Source: Chara braunii
Lineage: Eukaryota; Streptophyta; Charophyceae; Charales; Characeae
Length of the DNA: 20,000 bases
Direction: 5' to 3'
Assembly: GCA_003427395.1 (NCBI GenBank)
Contig: BFEA01000686.1
Coordinates: 537,297 to 557,296, forward strand
A program made the translations under genes and the position numbers. Below are positions 17,931 through 20,000 of the stretch, in pieces. The notes below the pieces were generated by a model. The model saw only the letters and a program-made list of their open reading frames with translations. It was not told where the DNA came from and made no database searches. How positions within the stretch are numbered: the stretch's first letter is position 1; each line of letters begins with the position of its first letter.

Positions 17931-18592
17931 GATGGGCAAGCCGGGCAGCGTCGGGCAGCAGCAGGCAGAGCAGACACCGCAGCGGGCTGTGTGCGCTAGT
18001 GAGAAGTATCGGGTCGTGCAGACCAATAGCGGAGGAAACAGCCGCGAGTGGAAGAGGCAGCAGCAGCGGCGGGCGGAGCCATAGCGCAGAGGAATAGAGG
18101 GCGGTGGGTCCGACCGGGCAGTGTTAGGCAGCAGCGGGAGGTAACAGGGAATCGGGCAGTGTTAGGCAGCAGCGGGAGGTAACAGGGAATCGGGCAAACT
18201 TAGGTGGGGAGTGGTGCTGGGTACTGGTAGCGCAGAAGGGCGGAGCGCCCAGGAAGGAAGACGTCGATGGGGCAGGCGCTGCGCTAATACCAGGGGCACA
18301 ACGTTGGTATCAAGAGACGGCCAGCGGGCAGTGTGAATCTGGGCGCAAACCCGCACCAGAAACACTCAAAAGGGAAGACGAAGGAGAGAAACGAAACAGG
18401 GAGGGGTGCTGATGCAGATAGCGCAGTAGTGATGTGAAGTTGGATGGCCAGGCAGAGAGAGTGACGGGCGCAGACAGGGGCAGAGGAGCGAAGGGGAAGT
18501 AAAACGAAAGAACCCGGACGGCTTTCTGCACCGGGTGCGTTTCAGGTGGGAGATGGTGGAAAACGGGACAAGCCGGCGCCGAAAGTGCATAG
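17931..18592. other. purine-rich, GGCAG-rich non-coding stretch
   Basis: GGGCAG and AGCAGCGG blocks recur irregularly from about 17937 to 18195, including the perfect repeat listed at 18115-18190, and the plus strand is strongly purine-rich up to 18592. Open frames here come from skewed composition. No gene is supported. Confidence 0.5.
18115..18190. repeat. perfect 38-base tandem repeat, two copies
   Basis: Positions 18115-18152 and 18153-18190 are identical over 38 bases, starting CGGGCAGTGTTAGGCAGCAG. A third copy starts (CGGGCA) at 18191 and diverges. The perfect identity indicates a recent duplication or an assembly artefact. Confidence 0.95.
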
Positions 18593-18987
18593 CTCGCCCG
18601 TCCCTTCATGGAATCGGGCGAGGGAAAGACCGATTCTGGGGTTTTTGGGTCAGGCGAAGATGATGGCGGAGTAAGATTTAGTAAAGGATTGGTAGGCTTA
18701 GAGTTAATAGAAAAAGTCAGTACGCGGATATGGCGATGAAGGCGGAGAAATAGAGGTGAGAACTGTCGATCTCGCCCGTTTGTTGATGAAAACGGGCGAG
18801 GGAGGGCTCGAATCGGGGGTTTCCGGCCCTTGCGACCCCGATTCCGTAGTCAGAAATAGAAGAAGATTAGTAGAACAGGAGTTAGTAGAAAAAGTTAGTG
18901 CAGGGGATATGGAGGAAGAAGAGACGATGAAGGAAGAGGATCGAGACTTCACTCGATTTCACTCGATTCTTGTTGGAATCGAGTGAA
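18593..18987. repeat. degenerate repeat of about 180 bases with one hairpin per unit
   Basis: Three inverted repeats lie at 18593-18622 (CTCGCCCG/CGGGCGAG), 18771-18800 (CTCGCCCGTTT/AAACGGGCGAG) and 18958-18987 (TTCACTCGATTC/GAATCGAGTGAA), at steps of 178 and 187 bases. Between hairpins 1 and 2 and after hairpin 2 the sequence is shared: GATTC(T/C)(G/G)GGG-like block, AGT(T/A)AGTAGAAAAAGT(T/C)AGT, GGATATGG and a GATGAAGG block. The third unit keeps only the hairpin, with a different stem sequence. Confidence 0.75.
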
Positions 18988-20000
18988 GGAAAATGATATT
19001 TCAACATTTTTATGATAGGCCAGTTGCTTGGTAACGTTAGGTTTTGTAACGAGACAGTGGGTTAGTAGTTATGGAGAAGATGGGCTGCGCGTAAGACCGT
19101 GAGCTCGACGGGAAGGGAGAGCATGTCACGGTCAGTCATGAGGAGAATTGATTAGGAGGTTTGGAGGAAGGAGGAATACGATGGCGAGTTCGTATGGTGA
19201 GGTGGCTAGGTGGTACTTGCGCTGCACGCTGAGGTAGCTACGCGCAGGGGTGACATGGCTTGAGGAAGTGCCAACGTATCTGGCCGGGTTCGGGAAGTAG
19301 TTTCACTCGCTTCTGTCCTTCTGATCGAGGTAAGCAGCATGAGGCCGGCTGCGTGGCCGGATACTTACCCGTTGGCCGAGGTGGTGTGTGCCTGAGTGGT
19401 GGGAGCTGTGCCGAGTTGCTTGAACCGGGCTGGTGTAGTGATGCATCTACCCGGGTTTTGAGTGGAAGGTCCATTCGGATGGAGCTTGCATCGTCAAATG
19501 CGGAGGTGCGAGAACGGTGACTTACCTGAGGTCGGATGCATTGAGAGGGGGGGTACGCCTTCGGGGGCTATAACAGGGAGAGACCTGACCCCCGCTACGG
19601 GCCTGGCACACCGAGATGAGGGTCGCTCTGTTCGGGAGGTCTGCGTTGCTTATGGGCGTTGTCGGAGTGGCTCCTTGACTCAGTGGGCGGAGGGGGCCAA
19701 CAGTCCGCAGGGCTTGATCGTGATGCGAGTGGGTTGCAGGCTGCTATACCCCATGTTGAACGCTCCTCTGCGCCACGTTGCAGCCTTAGATGTGCGAGGT
19801 GACTGAACTGTTAGTGTTGCCCAACGCCTCGCTGCTTCGTTGACTGGCTGCTCATCTATTGACCTGCTAAGTCCCATTGTCCCCTGCCGCGATTGAAGAT
19901 TGCGTTTTGTGCTGTTGTTGGACTGTGCGGCTGGAGCTATATGCTCCAAGGGTGATCGCCGTTGTCCTATGTGCTCGACACCGCATATTGACACGGGCCT
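18988..20000. other. non-coding stretch with no recognised feature
   Basis: Frames of up to about 114 codons exist (19462-19806, plus) but without motifs and with equally long frames on the other strand. No RNA gene, repeat or regulatory element could be supported. The window ends inside this stretch. Confidence 0.45.

Noticed and set aside
18310-18609. 99-codon minus-strand ORF rich in Ser/Pro/Leu
   Set aside because: It is explained by the purine-rich plus strand, with no family resemblance and an overlapping ORF in another frame.
19238-19806. Overlapping ORFs near the right edge
   Set aside because: Similar lengths on both strands, no motif, and no supporting signals.
1-20000. Long terminal repeats of a retrotransposon
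   Set aside because: I found no long direct repeat between the left and right parts and no reverse transcriptase or integrase motif; this was a reading by eye and could miss diverged copies.

Overview
This window is eukaryotic nuclear DNA from an accessory, transposon-rich region. Coding frames are broken by stops, some AG/GT splice-like sites are present, there is no bacterial operon layout, and most of the sequence is non-coding or repetitive. The two large gene families (a DUF7869-type protein and a very large protein with a Ulp1/SENP protease end) are what I would expect in a large repeat-rich plant or algal genome. A charophyte green alga such as Chara is my best guess, but it rests on general impression and not on a search. 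Four unresolved bases (307, 14719, 14724, 17514) point to a draft assembly.

Layout from left to right. Positions 1-545 are GC-rich and 546-1627 are AT-rich; neither holds a gene I recognise. On the minus strand, 1628-2255 is a probable degraded exon fragment. Positions 2471-5346 are a nearly complete but broken DUF7869-type gene: one frameshift and three in-frame stops. A TATA box lies about 145 bases before its ATG. Upstream of it, 5600-6215 is an array of palindromic motifs built on GTCGTGTT/AACACGAC. Positions 6216-7020 are non-coding. A second palindrome array (7040-7665), built on GTCGAGTT/AACTCGAC with a 203-base higher-order period, precedes a plus-strand orphan ORF at 7929-8603. A third array (9127-9420) precedes a very large plus-strand reading frame from 9573.

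That large frame is the main interest. From 9573 to 15680 one reading frame is kept almost throughout. It is interrupted by ten stop codons of all three kinds and by a zone of small frameshifts at about 12270-12755. The parts seen in order are: a proline-rich repeat; an unknown N-terminal domain; a basic nuclear-localisation-like stretch; a segment that resembles a ParB-like fold; a segment that resembles a beta-class N4-cytosine/N6-adenine DNA methyltransferase (DPRF, then FLGKG); a Gly/Ser-rich linker; and, after one or two possible introns, a Ulp1-like cysteine protease that stops before its catalytic cysteine. My reading is a dead copy of a transposon-like element whose protein joined DNA recognition, DNA methylation and protease modules. 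The methylase and ParB calls are inferences from motifs.

At about 16935 the protease is cut off and the sequence becomes GC-rich. From there to 20000 I find a short ORF with a poly(A) signal, a 38-base perfect tandem repeat, and a degenerate repeat of about 180 bases carrying a hairpin in each unit. There is no recognisable gene in the last kilobase.
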